Positions 34,863 through 44,495 of a stretch of DNA of 64,000 nucleotides are shown here, one piece after another. The stretch is from Silvania confinis. GTDB taxonomy: Bacteria > Pseudomonadota > Gammaproteobacteria > Enterobacterales > Enterobacteriaceae. Position numbers and translations under genes: made by a program. The stretch's first letter is position 1; every line of letters starts with the position of its first letter. The stretch spans positions 1-64,000 of the forward strand of contig NZ_JAMGZJ010000070.1 in the NCBI RefSeq assembly GCF_025564085.1. Reading direction: 5' to 3'. A model generated the notes under the pieces. It was not told the DNA's origin. It did no database searches and saw only the letters and a list, made by a program, of their open reading frames with translations.

Positions 34863-34980
34863 TATCGTCTGTTGTGATGACTACCGGGAGTTTGAAAAGA
34901 GTGGGTAACGTGCTCGAAATGACGGAGCAGATGTCTGTCAGGAGTGTAGGGGAAGCTACCGAATAATTAAATATCTGCCG

Positions 34981-35005
34981 AACCTGTAAGTAAGACTTAC
35001 AGGTT
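34981..35005. terminator. Inverted repeat after the SymE-like gene
   Basis: AACCTGTAAG (34981-34990) and CTTACAGGTT (34996-35005) make a perfect 10-bp stem with a 5-nt loop just beyond the SymE-like stop. There is no strong T run, so termination is likely but not certain. Confidence 0.5.
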
Positions 35006-35021
35006 GCGGGAAACTGCCTGG

Positions 35022-35309
35022 TTAAACGAGGGCAAGCGCCCCTTCAATCCCTTTCAGCTTCTGCTGCGCCTGCTTCAATTCGTTGAGCAACGTTTTCTCA
35101 TACGGGTTATGCGCCATCACCACGATGCAACCGTCCATCACTTTTACCGTGACTTTATCCCCGGTATCAAATCCCGCGGCGCGTAGCCACTTGCCGGAAA
35201 GGATCAGATTTGGCGTACTGCGGTCCAAACCGTGCGGGCGATATCCCACAATTAATGTACGCTCTATTCCGGTGGTGGCGATGTCTGGGGTAGAATGCGA
35301 ATCAGCCAT
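35022..35309 (-). CDS. symE: SymE-like toxin, SpoVT/AbrB-type fold
   Basis: A 95-residue protein. VGYRPHGLDRSTPNLILSGK and WLRAAGFDTGDKVTVKVMDG with CIVVMAH match E. coli SymE (KGQWLEAAGF, VDVKVMEGCIVL). SymE is an SOS-induced toxin held down by the antisense RNA SymR; newer work links it to RNA or nucleoid binding. The start at 35309 has AAGGAG six bases upstream; the frame opens 18 codons earlier. A SymR equivalent would run rightward over this start, but I cannot identify one. Confidence 0.75.
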   Translation of the reverse strand: MADSHSTPDIATTGIERTLIVGYRPHGLDRSTPNLILSGKWLRAAGFDTGDKVTVKVMDGCIVVMAHNPYEKTLLNELKQAQQKLKGIEGALALV

Positions 35310-35380
35310 AATCAACTCCTTGATAGTTGGTGAGGTTAGACGCTCCGGTGTGTTCCTGCACACTGGCGCGTTGATAAAAC

Positions 35381-35434
35381 AGGAGGTTTAGGTGGCCTCC
35401 TAATTTGATTTAGAGTAGACGGATAGGTGGCCTC
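35381..35434. promoter_or_regulatory. Repeated box before the ribbon-helix-helix gene
   Basis: TAGGTGGCCTC occurs at 35389-35399 and 35424-35434, the second copy touching the ATG at 35435. The first lies within an inverted repeat AGGAGG...CCTCCT (35381-35401). Such repeats suit autoregulation by the ribbon-helix-helix protein, and the copy next to the ATG would cover its ribosome site. Confidence 0.45.
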
Positions 35435-35626
35435 ATGTCAATCATAGCGCGCGAAAAAAAACCAAAAGGCGGTGGGCAATCCCCGCAGTTTAAAATGCGT
35501 ATTGATCCGGCATTGAAGGAACAGTTGGAGGCTGTGGCTGCTGAAGAAGGGGTTAGTCTCGCCAGCTGGTTGAAGGAACTGGCAAGGGAGGCTTTGCGTC
35601 AACGGGGAATAAAACCACAAGGATAA
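35435..35626 (+). CDS. Ribbon-helix-helix (HicB/CopG-like) small protein
   Basis: A 63-residue DNA-binding-type protein. A basic N-terminus (REKKPKGGGQ) precedes FKMRIDPALKEQLEAVAAEE, the GVSLASW turn and LKELAREALRQRG, the ribbon-helix-helix of HicB/Arc antitoxins. It has no C-terminal toxin-binding tail, and no HicA-type gene is adjacent. It lies 46 bp before the HEPN gene in the same direction and may regulate it. It could be an antitoxin or a plain repressor. Confidence 0.7.
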   Translation: MSIIAREKKPKGGGQSPQFKMRIDPALKEQLEAVAAEEGVSLASWLKELAREALRQRGIKPQG

Positions 35627-35672
35627 TTATATTTTCTCAAATACGCATGTCTTAAAATATAAGGATGTTAAT

Positions 35673-36845
35673 ATGAAAGTTGAATATTTAGTTACAATAG
35701 AAATAAAAGACTCGTTCTGCAAAACCAAAAAAGCATTTATTAATTTTATACAATCCAATGCGGATATTTTATTGATTAAAGAGAAAGTGACCTATAAAAA
35801 TAATTCATTTAATCTCGAGATTTTGGAGGAAAAATCACCTTCTGAAAGGCATAAAATATTTCATCTAAAGGTTAAGAGCGGACATGAGGGAGAAATTGAA
35901 AGTTTTGTGGAATTTTTGAAAGTACTTAGAGGGATGCTACATATTGCGTCGAAAAATAATATTCAGACCATATGGGATGATATAAGTTATAACTATTCAT
36001 TAAAATGCTATCCTATCATACATGAGATAGAAAATTTGATGAGAAAGTTAATTACAAAATTCATGCTTACAAATGTCGGTTTAGGTTGGATAGAGACTAC
36101 TTTTCCAGAAGAATTACTTAAAGCAAAGAGAGATAGGAGTACATCTGGGAATAATAATTATTTATATGAAACGGATTTCATTCAATTATCAAATTTTTTA
36201 TTTGATTCATATCGAACTCAGGATATTGATGAATTGATTCTCACCATAAAAAATCATAAGGATGACTCAATAAAAATTGAAAATATCAAAGAGTTTATAC
36301 CATTATCCAATTGGCAAAGATATTTCCAAAAACATGTTGATTGTGAAGCAACATACCTTAAGGCAAGATGGGAGAAACTATATTTATTAAGATGTAAAAT
36401 AGCACACAATAACATCTTCGATAAAAATGATTATGATCTAATAATTACTCTAAATAATGAAGTGAAACCCATTTTAGAAAAAGCGATTTCATCTCTAGAT
36501 AAAATCACCGTATCTGAGAGCGAACGAGAAGAGTTGGCTGAAAATGTTGCTATAAATAATAATCAGTACTATGGTGATTTTATTGTTTCTTGGAAGCTCT
36601 TTGAAAAGAGAGTGATGGATTTAGCCTATAAAAGTAATATTGCGCCTGATAACAAAGTTATGCCTCTATCACCTTTAATTTTAAGGTTACGAGAGAGAAG
36701 TTTGATTAGTGAGGATTTTGTTGAGCAGTTTTTGAGATTACGGGAAATTAGAAATATTGTAGTTCATGATTTGAATAGAGAAATAACAATTCATGATTTA
36801 GAGTACTATACTATGCTTCTCAAGGGATTAACAAACATGGTATGA
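35673..36845 (+). CDS. 390-residue protein with two HEPN-type motifs, candidate RNase
   Basis: Two HEPN motifs of the Rx4H type are seen: R240-H245 (RCKIAH) and R360-H365 (RNIVVH). The first follows a helical region beginning CYPIIHEIENLMRKLITKF, typical of an Apea/MAE-type HEPN domain. The N-terminal 100 residues are alpha/beta and unrecognised. HEPN proteins are often metal-independent RNases in toxin-antitoxin and abortive-infection systems. The gene is very AT-rich and is next to the 3' end of selC, an integration hotspot. AAGGA precedes the ATG. It could be a stand-alone defence protein or pair with the upstream ribbon-helix-helix protein. Confidence 0.7.
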   Translation: MKVEYLVTIEIKDSFCKTKKAFINFIQSNADILLIKEKVTYKNNSFNLEILEEKSPSERHKIFHLKVKSGHEGEIESFVEFLKVLRGMLHIASKNNIQTIWDDISYNYSLKCYPIIHEIENLMRKLITKFMLTNVGLGWIETTFPEELLKAKRDRSTSGNNNYLYETDFIQLSNFLFDSYRTQDIDELILTIKNHKDDSIKIENIKEFIPLSNWQRYFQKHVDCEATYLKARWEKLYLLRCKIAHNNIFDKNDYDLIITLNNEVKPILEKAISSLDKITVSESEREELAENVAINNNQYYGDFIVSWKLFEKRVMDLAYKSNIAPDNKVMPLSPLILRLRERSLISEDFVEQFLRLREIRNIVVHDLNREITIHDLEYYTMLLKGLTNMV

Positions 36846-36947
36846 TTTTTAGAAGTAAATTTCATATCTATTTATATGGATGATGATGTATTTCTATAAA
36901 AATTAAAGTTGTCGTTGTCATATGAGCAATTTGTACAGAAGCATTTT

Positions 36948-37042
36948 TGGCGGAAGATCACAGGAGTCGAACCTGCCCAGGACCGCTGGCGGCCCCAACT
37001 GGATTTGAAATCCAGCCACCTCACCGGAGATGACGATCTTCC
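36948..37042 (-). tRNA. selC: tRNA-Sec (UCA anticodon)
   Basis: The minus strand starts GGAAGATCGTCATCTCCGG and ends GGTTCGACTCCTGTGATCTTCCGCCA-type (CCA encoded), total 95 nt. It is close to E. coli selC, with the long variable arm and the 8-bp acceptor stem. The anticodon loop is GGATTTCAAATCC, containing TCA. The tRNA reads UGA as selenocysteine. Its 3' end faces the AT-rich accessory segment, a known site of island integration. Confidence 0.97.
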
Positions 37043-37327
37043 GCGCCTCGATTGCTACATGGAGGCGGAGCGCAGTATATCTACTTTCAATCATTTACCC
37101 CAATCTTTCGCTCACTTATTTCATCCCTTTTTTGACCTGCGTTACCCCTTCTAAGGTAAATCCTAACAAAATCCTCACCTTACCTTTTTTATGTCGCCAG
37201 TTTTAACGCGATCACAAAAAACAAGAATCATAAGAACGTAACCAGAAAACGGAATACCTGCCTGTTTGTGAATGGTTTACAAAACCTGTAACCGGTCTCA
37301 GGGCCCATTTCGGGCGCAGGAACAGCA

Positions 37328-38722
37328 ATGAAAAGTGAAGTCTTATCCGTCAAAGAGAAAATTGGTTACGGCATGGGTGACGCAGCCAGTCATATCATCT
37401 TCGATAACGTGATGTTGTACATGATGTTCTTCTACACCGATATCTTTGGCATTCCCGCCGGGTTTGTCGGCACCATGTTCCTGCTGGCGCGTGCGCTGGA
37501 TGCCATATCCGATCCGTGCATGGGCCTGCTGGCCGACCGGACCCGCAGCCGCTGGGGGAAATTCCGTCCGTGGATTTTGTTCGGGGCGATCCCGTTTGGT
37601 CTGGTCTGCGTGCTGGCCTACACCACGCCAGACCTCAGCCTGAACGGCAAAATGATCTACGCCGCCGTCACCTACACCCTGCTGACCCTGCTCTACACCG
37701 TGGTCAATATCCCGTACTGCGCGCTGGGTGGGGTGATCACCAACGACCCGACGCAGCGCATCTCCCTGCAATCCTGGCGCTTTGTGCTGGCGACCGCGGG
37801 CGGCATGCTCTCGACGGTGCTGATGATGCCGCTGGTCAATCTGATTGGCGGCGAGGATAAAGCGTTCGGCTTCCAGGGCGGCATCGCGGTGCTGTCGGTG
37901 GTGGCGTTCCTGATGCTGGCGTTCTGCTTCTTCACCACCAAAGAGCGCATCCAGGTGCCGCCAAGCACCTCCGGTATGCGCGAAGATCTGCGCGATATCT
38001 GGCAAAACGACCAGTGGCGCATCGTCGGGCTGCTCACCATCCTCAATATCCTCGCGGTCTGCGTGCGCGGCGGGGCGATGATGTATTACGTCACCTGGAT
38101 CCTCGGCTCGCCGGAGCTGTTCGTCGCCTTCCTGACCACCTACTGCGTCGGCAACCTGATTGGCTCGGCGCTGGCCAAACCGCTCACCGACTGGAAGTGC
38201 AAAGTCAGCGTCTTCTGGTGGACCAACGCCCTGCTGGCAGTGGCGAGCGTGGCGATGTTCTTCGTGCCGATGCAGGCCAACATCACCATGTTCGGCTTTA
38301 TCTTCGTGATTGGCGTGCTGCACCAGCTGGTCACGCCGATCCAGTGGGTGATGATGTCCGACACCGTCGATTACGGCGAATGGACCAACGGCAAACGCCT
38401 CACCGGCATCAGCTTCGCGGGCACGCTGTTCGTGCTCAAGCTGGGCCTGGCGATCGGCGGCGCGTTGATTGGCTGGATGCTGGCAGGCGGCGGATACGAT
38501 GCCGCAGCCAAAACCCAGAACAGCGCCACCATCAGCATCATAATTGCCCTGTTTACGCTGGTTCCGGCCGCGTGCTACCTGCTGAGCGCGATTATCGCCA
38601 AACGCTACTACAGCCTGAAAACGCCGTTCCTGCTCAAAATCATGGGCGATCTGGCGCAGGGCGCACGCCGTAATCAGCAGGACTTCAACACGCTGCCGGT
38701 CAGCAAAGAATTACAGAACTAA
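37328..38722 (+). CDS. yicJ: YicJ, GPH-family putative alpha-xyloside symporter
   Basis: A 464-residue inner-membrane transporter with 12 hydrophobic segments, matching E. coli YicJ almost residue for residue in the N-terminal half (KSEVLSVKEKIGYGMGDAAS). The GPH loop DRTRSRWGKFRPWILFG is clear. It probably imports isoprimeverose-type xylosides for YicI, whose gene starts 12 bp downstream. A 285-bp gap from selC holds the promoter; E. coli has setC in this region, absent here. Confidence 0.95.
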   Translation: MKSEVLSVKEKIGYGMGDAASHIIFDNVMLYMMFFYTDIFGIPAGFVGTMFLLARALDAISDPCMGLLADRTRSRWGKFRPWILFGAIPFGLVCVLAYTTPDLSLNGKMIYAAVTYTLLTLLYTVVNIPYCALGGVITNDPTQRISLQSWRFVLATAGGMLSTVLMMPLVNLIGGEDKAFGFQGGIAVLSVVAFLMLAFCFFTTKERIQVPPSTSGMREDLRDIWQNDQWRIVGLLTILNILAVCVRGGAMMYYVTWILGSPELFVAFLTTYCVGNLIGSALAKPLTDWKCKVSVFWWTNALLAVASVAMFFVPMQANITMFGFIFVIGVLHQLVTPIQWVMMSDTVDYGEWTNGKRLTGISFAGTLFVLKLGLAIGGALIGWMLAGGGYDAAAKTQNSATISIIIALFTLVPAACYLLSAIIAKRYYSLKTPFLLKIMGDLAQGARRNQQDFNTLPVSKELQN

Positions 38723-38734
38723 GAGGACGAAAGC

Positions 38735-41053
38735 ATGAAAATCAGTGATGGAAACTGGCTTATTCAACCGGGTCTGAATGTGACGTCGCCGGTGCAGGTA
38801 TTTGAGGTGGAACAGCAGGGTAACGACCTGGTGGTGTATGTCGCACCGCGCGACGTGCGCGAGCGTGCCTGGCAACTGGATTCTTTAATGTTCACGGTGC
38901 GCCTGTTTGCGCCGCAGGAGGGAATTGTCGGGGTGCGCATCGAGCACTTCCAGGGCGCGCTGGATAATGGCCCGCACTATCCGCTCAACGTCCTCAAAGA
39001 CGTCGACGTAAAGATTGAAAACAACGCCGAGTATGCCGAGCTGAAAAGCGGCAACGTTAGCGTGCGCGTCACCAAAGGCGAGTTCTGGGCGCTGGACTTC
39101 CTGCGTCACGGCCAGCGCATCACTGGCAGCCAGCTGAAAAACAACGGCTACGTGCAGGACGACAACAGCGATCGTAATTACATGTTTGAGCGGCTGGATC
39201 TGGGCGTCGGCGAAACGGTCTACGGCCTCGGCGAACGCTTTACCGCCCTGGTACGCAACGGTCAGACGGTCGATACCTGGAACCGCGACGGCGGCACCAG
39301 CACCGAACAGTCGTACAAAAACATCCCGTTCTACCTCACTAACCGCGGGTACGGCGTGCTGGTGAACCACCCGGAAAACGTCTCGTTTGAAATCGGTTCC
39401 GAGAAAGTCTCGAAAGTGCAGTTCAGCGTTGAGGGCGAATATCTGGAGTATTTCGTGATCGACGGCCCAACGCCGAAAGAGGTGCTCAACCGCTATACGC
39501 AATTCACCGGGCGTCCGGCGCTGCCACCGGCGTGGTCGTTTGGCCTGTGGCTGACGACCTCGTTTACCACCAACTACGACGAAGCGACGGTGAACAGCTT
39601 TATCGACGGCATGGCCGAGCGCGACCTGCCGCTGCACGTCTTCCACTTCGACTGTTTCTGGATGAAGGCCTTCCAGTGGTGTGATTTTGAGTGGGACCCG
39701 GTCACCTTCCCGGATCCGGAAGGAATGATCCGCCGCCTTAAATCGAAAGGGCTGAAGGTCTGCGTGTGGATCAACCCGTACATCGGGCAAAAATCGCCGA
39801 TCTTTAAGGAGCTGAAAGAGAAGGGCTATCTGCTGAAACGCCCGGATGGCTCGCTGTGGCAGTGGGATAAATGGCAGCCGGGGCTGGCGATTTACGACTT
39901 CACCAACCCGGAAGCCTGCGCATGGTACGCCGACAAGCTGAAAGGCCTGGTGGATATCGGCGTCGATTGCTTCAAAACCGACTTCGGCGAGCGTATTCCG
40001 ACGGACGTGCAGTGGTTCGATGGCGCCGATCCGCAGAAAATGCACAACCACTACGCCTACATCTATAACGAGCTGGTGTGGAACGTGCTGAAAGAGACCG
40101 TTGGCGAAGAAGAGGCGGTGCTGTTTGCCCGTTCGGCATCCGTCGGTGCGCAAAAGTTCCCGGTGCACTGGGGCGGCGACTGCTACGCCAACTACGAATC
40201 GATGGCCGAAAGCCTGCGCGGCGGGCTGTCGATTGGGCTCTCCGGGTTCGGTTTCTGGAGCCACGATATCGGCGGGTTCGAAAATACGGCTCCGGCAGAT
40301 GTGTATAAACGCTGGTGCGCATTTGGGCTGTTCTCCAGCCACAGCCGCCTGCACGGCAGCAAATCCTATCGCGTGCCGTGGGCGTACGACGACGAGTCCT
40401 GCGACGTGGTGCGCTACTTCACGCAGCTTAAATGCCGGATGATGCCGTACCTGTATCGCCAGGCGGCGCTGGCCCGCGAGCAGGGCACCCCGATGCTGCG
40501 GGCGATGATGCTCGAGTTCCCGGACGATCCGGCCTGCGATTATCTCGATCGCCAGTACATGCTCGGTGACTCGATGTTAGTTGCGCCGGTGTTCAGCGAG
40601 GCGGGCGATGTGCAGTTTTACCTGCCGGAAGGACGCTGGACGCACCTGTGGCATAACGACGAAGTGCAGGGCAGCCGCTGGCACAAACAGCAGCACGACT
40701 TTCTGAGTCTGCCGGTGTACGTACGCGACAACACCCTGCTGGCGTTGGGCAACAACGACCAGAAGCCGGACTACGCCTGGAACGAAGGGACGGCCTTCCA
40801 GCTGTTTAATCTCGACGATGGCGCGACGGTGGTGAGTGAAGTGCCTGCGGCCAACGGAGCGGTGGCGTTTACCCTGGCCGCCACGCGTACGGGCAACACC
40901 CTTACCCTGAAAGGGAGCGGTGACGCGCGGGGCTGGTCAGTCTGTTTGCGCAATGTGCAGCAGATTAGCGGCGTTAAAGGTGCATCCAATGTGGGTAGCG
41001 AGTGGGGCGTGGTGGTGAAAGCCGAGGGGAATGAGGTGGTTATCCACCTCTGA
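38735..41053 (+). CDS. yicI: YicI alpha-xylosidase, GH31
   Basis: A 772-residue cytoplasmic GH31 enzyme that releases alpha-xylosyl residues such as those in isoprimeverose. The nucleophile is Asp near 416 in [13 protein letters not shown]. The acid/base Asp lies in the [11 protein letters not shown] region near 482. The length equals E. coli YicI (772). It is co-transcribed with yicJ. A pair of REP elements follows the stop. Confidence 0.96.
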   Translation: MKISDGNWLIQPGLNVTSPVQVFEVEQQGNDLVVYVAPRDVRERAWQLDSLMFTVRLFAPQEGIVGVRIEHFQGALDNGPHYPLNVLKDVDVKIENNAEYAELKSGNVSVRVTKGEFWALDFLRHGQRITGSQLKNNGYVQDDNSDRNYMFERLDLGVGETVYGLGERFTALVRNGQTVDTWNRDGGTSTEQSYKNIPFYLTNRGYGVLVNHPENVSFEIGSEKVSKVQFSVEGEYLEYFVIDGPTPKEVLNRYTQFTGRPALPPAWSFGLWLTTSFTTNYDEATVNSFIDGMAERDLPLHVFHFDCFWMKAFQWCDFEWDPVTFPDPEGMIRRLKSKGLKVCVWINPYIGQKSPIFKELKEKGYLLKRPDGSLWQWDKWQPGLAIYDFTNPEACAWYADKLKGLVDIGVDCFKTDFGERIPTDVQWFDGADPQKMHNHYAYIYNELVWNVLKETVGEEEAVLFARSASVGAQKFPVHWGGDCYANYESMAESLRGGLSIGLSGFGFWSHDIGGFENTAPADVYKRWCAFGLFSSHSRLHGSKSYRVPWAYDDESCDVVRYFTQLKCRMMPYLYRQAALAREQGTPMLRAMMLEFPDDPACDYLDRQYMLGDSMLVAPVFSEAGDVQFYLPEGRWTHLWHNDEVQGSRWHKQQHDFLSLPVYVRDNTLLALGNNDQKPDYAWNEGTAFQLFNLDDGATVVSEVPAANGAVAFTLAATRTGNTLTLKGSGDARGWSVCLRNVQQISGVKGASNVGSEWGVVVKAEGNEVVIHL

Positions 41054-41065
41054 CAAGTGTTAAAC

Positions 41066-41153
41066 GCCCGGTGGCGCTGGCGCTCACCGGGCCTACAGTT
41101 TGGTTTACGGTTTTGAATTTGTAGGCCGGGCAAGGCGAAGCCGCCGCCCGGCA
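41066..41153. repeat. BIME: two inverted REP elements
   Basis: GCCCGGTGGCGCTGGCGCTC followed by ACCGGGCCTACA (41066-41097) is a REP, and GTAGGCCGGGCAAGGCG...CCGCCCGGC (41121-41152) is an inverted copy. It lies between convergent yicI and yicH. Confidence 0.9.
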
Positions 41154-41166
41154 ATGCCCGGAGCCA

Positions 41167-42876
41167 CTAAGGTACAGTTGGGGCTGGCGGTTGCCCAACC
41201 GTACTCACCACCCCACCCATCATCGTCTGCGTCACCTGCTGTTTATCCATATTCACTGCGTTAAGCTTGCCACTGACCGTCGGTTTCAGCGGCGCATTCG
41301 CCTGCACGTTACCGCTGGCGTTGAGCTGAATATTGCCATCGCCCGCTACCGGCAGCGCTGGCCAGCCCCACTGCTGCATGATGTTTAACGGTACGCCACG
41401 CCCGGTCAGGTTGATGGTCGCATGGCGCGCAGGCTGCTGCGAAACGCTGGCCTTCGCCTCCAGAATGCCTTTCTCAGTGAAGGCGCTCAGGTCGCTGATT
41501 GCGACCGTCGAGGCATTCGCGGTCAGCGCGAGCGACGGACGACGCACGTCCACCCGGTTAAAGGTGGCCGCCGCGCCGTTCAGGGTGGCCGTGCCGGCCC
41601 ACACACCCCACTGACGATCTTTCGCCAACTGCAGATTGGTGCCGTAACCGTCGAGGGAAGTGATCTGCCACGGGAAGATTGGATCCACGTCAATCACCAG
41701 GTTGCGACTTAAGCTGAATTTGCGCAACGTAACGCTGTTTAGCCACGTCGGCAGGGTCTCCATCCACTGTGCTTTCCAGTTCTGTGGCAGGGTGTATTCC
41801 AGCCCGGCGATGGCGACATCATCCAGTACCAGCGCTTTGCCGCTGCGCAACCAGCTCCCGGAGGTGCGCACCATCCCACCTTCCCAGCGCGAGGTGAACT
41901 GGCGCAGCGCCATTCCCTGCGGGGCGAATTCCGCATTCAGGATCGGGTCGAACAGATGCACGGTACCGTAGATAAATTCGCTGGCGTTCATCGACAGACG
42001 CCCGTCTTCGCTCTGCCAGTCACCTTTGCTCAGGGTCAGGTTGCGCAGGCTTAAATCGAGATCGGTTACTGCCCAGTCCGGCCCCTGCAGGCGGGCGTCG
42101 GTCACGTCCAGGCGGCCAATCTGCAGCGACGGCAGAGTGGTGATGGGGGCAAAAAAGTCGGCCAGCGATTTATCGCTCTGCAGGCGGATCTCGTTCAGGC
42201 GCATGTTGTCCACCTTCCAGCCGCCATTGGCGTCGCGCCGCGCGGTGCCGGTCAGGGAGCCCCGCGCCATATCCGCACCAATGGTGCTCAACACCACTTC
42301 TTTGTCGTTCAGTTCGCCCTGGATCAGCACGTTGCTGGCGGGCACGCCGTTCAGCGTCAGCGAACCGGCGCTCATCTGGATGTTGGCTTTTTTCCCCAGC
42401 ACATTGCCCGCTTCGGGTTGCCACGGGCTGACGCCACCGGTCACCTTCTGCGCGCTCAGATCCCATTCGGTATTGGGGCTGTTAAACGCCATGTTGTTCA
42501 GTAGCAAACGGTCGGACTGGAAGGGGAGCGGGGCGGTCTGCGGCGAGAGGTTCAGCGTGCCGTCAAACAGGGTGATGGTATCCATGTGCAGCGGATCGGT
42601 CAGCTGACGGCTACTCACGCCAATATCCACCATTTTTGCGACCAGCGTCGCAGGCTGGCCGTCACGACCAAAGGTCACGTTTCTCAGCACCAGGTGGCTG
42701 GGGGAGGAGAAGCGGTGATCCATCAGGTCGAAACTGAGTTCGTAATCGGTATTTTTCGTGATCCAACTGCTGACCTGAGCCGCGCCCCATCGGGACTGAA
42801 CAAGGAGATAGAGCGCGAGGATCGCAACCAGCAGAACAACCAGAATACCGATGAGTAGCTTTCCAATAAATTTCAT
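41167..42876 (-). CDS. yicH: YicH, AsmA-family protein
   Basis: A 569-residue protein, the same length as E. coli YicH. The N-terminal membrane helix is FIGKLLIGILVVLLVAILAL, followed by the AsmA-like beta-rich periplasmic body (SSPSHLVLRNVTFGRDGQPA). AsmA-family proteins are thought to carry phospholipid between membranes; YicH is one of the less-studied members. It is a monocistronic-looking gene between the BIME and xanP. Confidence 0.95.
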   Translation of the reverse strand: MKFIGKLLIGILVVLLVAILALYLLVQSRWGAAQVSSWITKNTDYELSFDLMDHRFSSPSHLVLRNVTFGRDGQPATLVAKMVDIGVSSRQLTDPLHMDTITLFDGTLNLSPQTAPLPFQSDRLLLNNMAFNSPNTEWDLSAQKVTGGVSPWQPEAGNVLGKKANIQMSAGSLTLNGVPASNVLIQGELNDKEVVLSTIGADMARGSLTGTARRDANGGWKVDNMRLNEIRLQSDKSLADFFAPITTLPSLQIGRLDVTDARLQGPDWAVTDLDLSLRNLTLSKGDWQSEDGRLSMNASEFIYGTVHLFDPILNAEFAPQGMALRQFTSRWEGGMVRTSGSWLRSGKALVLDDVAIAGLEYTLPQNWKAQWMETLPTWLNSVTLRKFSLSRNLVIDVDPIFPWQITSLDGYGTNLQLAKDRQWGVWAGTATLNGAAATFNRVDVRRPSLALTANASTVAISDLSAFTEKGILEAKASVSQQPARHATINLTGRGVPLNIMQQWGWPALPVAGDGNIQLNASGNVQANAPLKPTVSGKLNAVNMDKQQVTQTMMGGVVSTVGQPPAPTVP

Positions 42877-42995
42877 GGTCTTCCATCACGTAAAACGCAC
42901 ATAAAGGAGTTATGCACGATTTATACGCAATGCTCAAGGCGGGAATGGTGTAATTACGTGTACGGCAGCAGTAACCTGCTGCCGTAAAAGCGGGA

Positions 42996-44387
42996 TCAGT
43001 TCTTTTCTGGCGGGAAGATCAGGTTCAGGACGATGGCGGTAATACCGCCTGCTGCGATGCCGGAAGAGAGCAGGTTTTTCACCCAGTCCGGGGCAAACTG
43101 CAGGATCAACGGCTGCTGAGACACGCCCAGACCCACGGCCAGCGACAGGGCGATAATCATGATCGCGCGACGGTTCAGCGGCTCGCGGGAGACGATGCGT
43201 ACGCCAGATGCCGCGATGGTACCGAACATCACCAGCGTCGCGCCGCCGAGTACCGGCTCAGGAATGTGCTGCACAAAACCGCTCACGGCCGGGAACAGGC
43301 CCAGCACGATCAGCATCAGTGCCACCACAAAGCCCACGTAACGGCTGGCCACGCCGGTCAGCTGGATCACGCCGTTGTTCTGGCCGAAGCAGGAGTTGGG
43401 GAAGGTGTTGAACACGCCAGAAACAAAGGAGTTCAGGCCGTTCGCCAGCACGCCGCCCTTCAGACGCTTCATATACAGCGGGCCAGAGACCGGCTGCTCA
43501 GAAACATCAGAGGTGGCGGTGATGTCGCCGATGGTTTCCAGAGAGGTGATCATAAACACCAGCATCAGCGGCAGGAGCAGGTTCCAGTCAATGCCAAGGC
43601 CGTAATACAGCGGCGTTGGCACCATGATCAGCGGGCTGTCGGTTGGCGCGGTGGACTGCGGCAGCATGTCCATTGCCCATGCAGCCAGGTAGCCAGCGGC
43701 CATGGCGATCACCAGCGAGGCGACGCGCAGATACGGATTACGCTGGCGATTCAGCAGAATAATGATTGCCAGCACCACGCCCGCCAGCAGCAGGTTTTTT
43801 GGGGCGCCGAAAGTGTGGTCGGCCATGGCAGCGTAGCCGCCGCCAATCGACGTCAGACCGACCTGAATCAGCGACAGGCCGATAATCATCACCACCACGC
43901 CGGAAACCAGCGGGGTAATAATGCGGCGCGCGAGGTGCAGAACGCGGGAGATAATCATCTCGGTACAGCTCGCCAGCATCAGGGTGCCGAACAGCGCTGC
44001 CATCATCGTCGGGACATCTGCGCCGCCGGTTTTAAGCGCGGTGCCGCCCATGATCAGCGGGGCGACAAAGTTAAAGCTGGTGCCCTGAATCGACAGCAGA
44101 CCCGATCCCACCGGACCCCAGGCTTTAATCTGAATCACAGAGGCAACGCCCGATGCGAACAACGACATGCTGATGATGTGCTGAGTGTCCTGAGCCGGTA
44201 AGCCGAGCGCCTGACAGATCAGCAGCGCGGGGGTGATCACCGCCACGAACATCGCCAGCAGGTGCTGACAGGCGGCGAACAAGGTCTGCGCCATCGGTGG
44301 ACGATCTTCAAGACGGTAAATCAGTTCACTGTTATGTGGCTGCGCAATCGGTTGCGCATCTTGCTGTTCTAAGGCGTTAACGGACAT
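42996..44387 (-). CDS. xanP: Xanthine permease XanP, NCS2/NAT family
   Basis: A 463-residue inner-membrane xanthine:proton symporter, the same length as E. coli XanP. About 14 membrane segments are present. The NAT signature lies in [20 protein letters not shown], and the early motif is [16 protein letters not shown]. The start MSVNALEQ at 44387 is chosen by match to E. coli; the frame continues 32 codons upstream. In E. coli gltS lies between xanP and recG, but here recG ends only 108 bp away. Confidence 0.95.
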   Translation of the reverse strand: MSVNALEQQDAQPIAQPHNSELIYRLEDRPPMAQTLFAACQHLLAMFVAVITPALLICQALGLPAQDTQHIISMSLFASGVASVIQIKAWGPVGSGLLSIQGTSFNFVAPLIMGGTALKTGGADVPTMMAALFGTLMLASCTEMIISRVLHLARRIITPLVSGVVVMIIGLSLIQVGLTSIGGGYAAMADHTFGAPKNLLLAGVVLAIIILLNRQRNPYLRVASLVIAMAAGYLAAWAMDMLPQSTAPTDSPLIMVPTPLYYGLGIDWNLLLPLMLVFMITSLETIGDITATSDVSEQPVSGPLYMKRLKGGVLANGLNSFVSGVFNTFPNSCFGQNNGVIQLTGVASRYVGFVVALMLIVLGLFPAVSGFVQHIPEPVLGGATLVMFGTIAASGVRIVSREPLNRRAIMIIALSLAVGLGVSQQPLILQFAPDWVKNLLSSGIAAGGITAIVLNLIFPPEKN

Positions 44388-44495
44388 CTGCGGCGATCCC
44401 CTGAGGAAAAGCGGGCATTTTAGCCGAGTGGATGAGAAAAGCAAACGATTGCCAGCCTGTTTCGCAGAAATTTCATCGTACAAAACGATCCGGAA

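Noticed and set aside
34863-34966. Possible extra small gene after the 61-residue membrane protein
   Set aside because: A short open stretch continues (ending GEATE), but it has no ribosome site, domain or hydrophobic pattern.
36948-37042. Search for a second selC 3'-end copy (attR) within 11-36 kb
   Set aside because: I found no repeat of the selC 3' terminal sequence by eye; a diverged or short copy cannot be excluded without alignment.
38885-40354. Long open frame (489 codons) on the minus strand opposite yicI
   Set aside because: It mirrors the codon pattern of the GC-rich GH31 gene, has no domain I recognise and no ribosome-binding site; yicI on the plus strand is certain.
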